Below, one piece after another: positions 21,659 through 21,808 of a stretch of 21,808 nt of DNA; within the stretch, counting starts at the first letter, position 1; each line of letters begins with the position of its first letter. The DNA is from Porphyrobacter sp. Lineage in GTDB: Bacteria > Pseudomonadota > Alphaproteobacteria > Sphingomonadales > Sphingomonadaceae. Location of the stretch: positions 1 to 21,808 of the forward strand of contig JAGKSZ010000025.1 in NCBI GenBank assembly GCA_018991295.1, written 5' to 3'. The notes under the pieces were generated by a model. That model made no database searches and was not told where the DNA came from. It saw only the letters and a program-made list of their open reading frames with translations. The position numbers were made by a program, and so were the translations under genes.

Positions 21659-21808
21659 ATGGGCGAGAGAATGCCGTTTGTATTGCTGGACGATGCGCGC
21701 GGGGGCGACGGGGCTGCCGACGCGCTGCTCTACGAGGCGCCGCGCGAGGTCTTCGTGGCGATGCGCGCGGGCGAGGTCGCCGAGGTGCTCGCCGCCGCCG
21801 AGGCAGCG
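21659..21808 (+). CDS. pabB: Aminodeoxychorismate synthase component I (PabB) N-terminus, cut by the window end
   Basis: Only the first 50 codons are present. The stretch MPFVLLDDARGGDGAADALLY is characteristic of the N-terminus of alphaproteobacterial PabB-type proteins, which convert chorismate to 4-amino-4-deoxychorismate for folate synthesis. ATG 21659 has AAGG upstream; an internal ATG at 21671 is also possible and would fit the family start better. It is divergent from the HerA gene across 102 bases. All seven Glu codons here are GAG, unlike the genes before it. The call depends on a short segment and family memory. Confidence 0.65.
   Translation, partial: MGERMPFVLLDDARGGDGAADALLYEAPREVFVAMRAGEVAEVLAAAEAA

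Overview
The window looks like chromosome of an alphaproteobacterium of the order Sphingomonadales, most likely an Erythrobacteraceae-type marine or freshwater genus. This is judged from high GC, protein style (TonB receptor, FtsK, GlnD, secreted S9 peptidase) and intergenic repeats familiar from that order. No rRNA, tRNA, CRISPR array, IS element, integrase or phage gene was seen. Genes are tightly packed on both strands, and the longest gap is about 240 bases.

Layout. 1-2050: 3' three quarters of glnD (PII uridylyltransferase). 2167-4518: a TonB-dependent outer-membrane receptor ending at a converging pair of hairpins. 4686-5827 (minus): yggS (PLP homeostasis) followed by a small unknown gene. 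5850-8913 (plus): a TenI/ThiE-like protein and the DNA translocase ftsK. 8926-10634 (minus): a translationally coupled pair of DUF2157 membrane protein and GDYXXLXY protein. 10761-11828 (minus): an orphan PstS-like phosphate-binding lipoprotein with a good Pho box. 12047-13786 (plus): a 7TMR-DISM/GGDEF diguanylate cyclase with a near-consensus CtrA site. 13901-14299 (minus): a hotdog thioesterase. 14380-15042 (plus): an unknown protein. 15082-17304 (minus): a secreted oligopeptidase B-type S9 peptidase, divergent from 17425-19236 (plus), a cytosolic Xaa-Pro aminopeptidase. 19473-19853 (plus): a VOC/glyoxalase-fold protein. 20018-21556 (minus): a HerA/DUF853 ATPase. 21659-end: the 5' end of a pabB-like gene.

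The most interesting stretch is the 164-base gap at 19854-20017. It holds a near-perfect ParB-binding parS palindrome (19985-20000). Beside it is a strictly 11-base-periodic tandem array of CAGACCC-type units (19888-19975), resembling an iteron array and spaced by about one helical turn. This suggests a chromosome segregation or origin-region locus. Other points of note are the orphan Pho-box-controlled PstS, a TenI-like protein lacking usual ThiE residues, a codon-usage switch inside glnD, and several dispersed repeat elements in intergenic gaps.

Most of the genes are housekeeping (nitrogen signalling, PLP and thiamine, chromosome segregation, peptide recycling, phosphate uptake, c-di-GMP). 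I see no complete multi-gene novel system. The array plus parS is the best candidate for undescribed biology.
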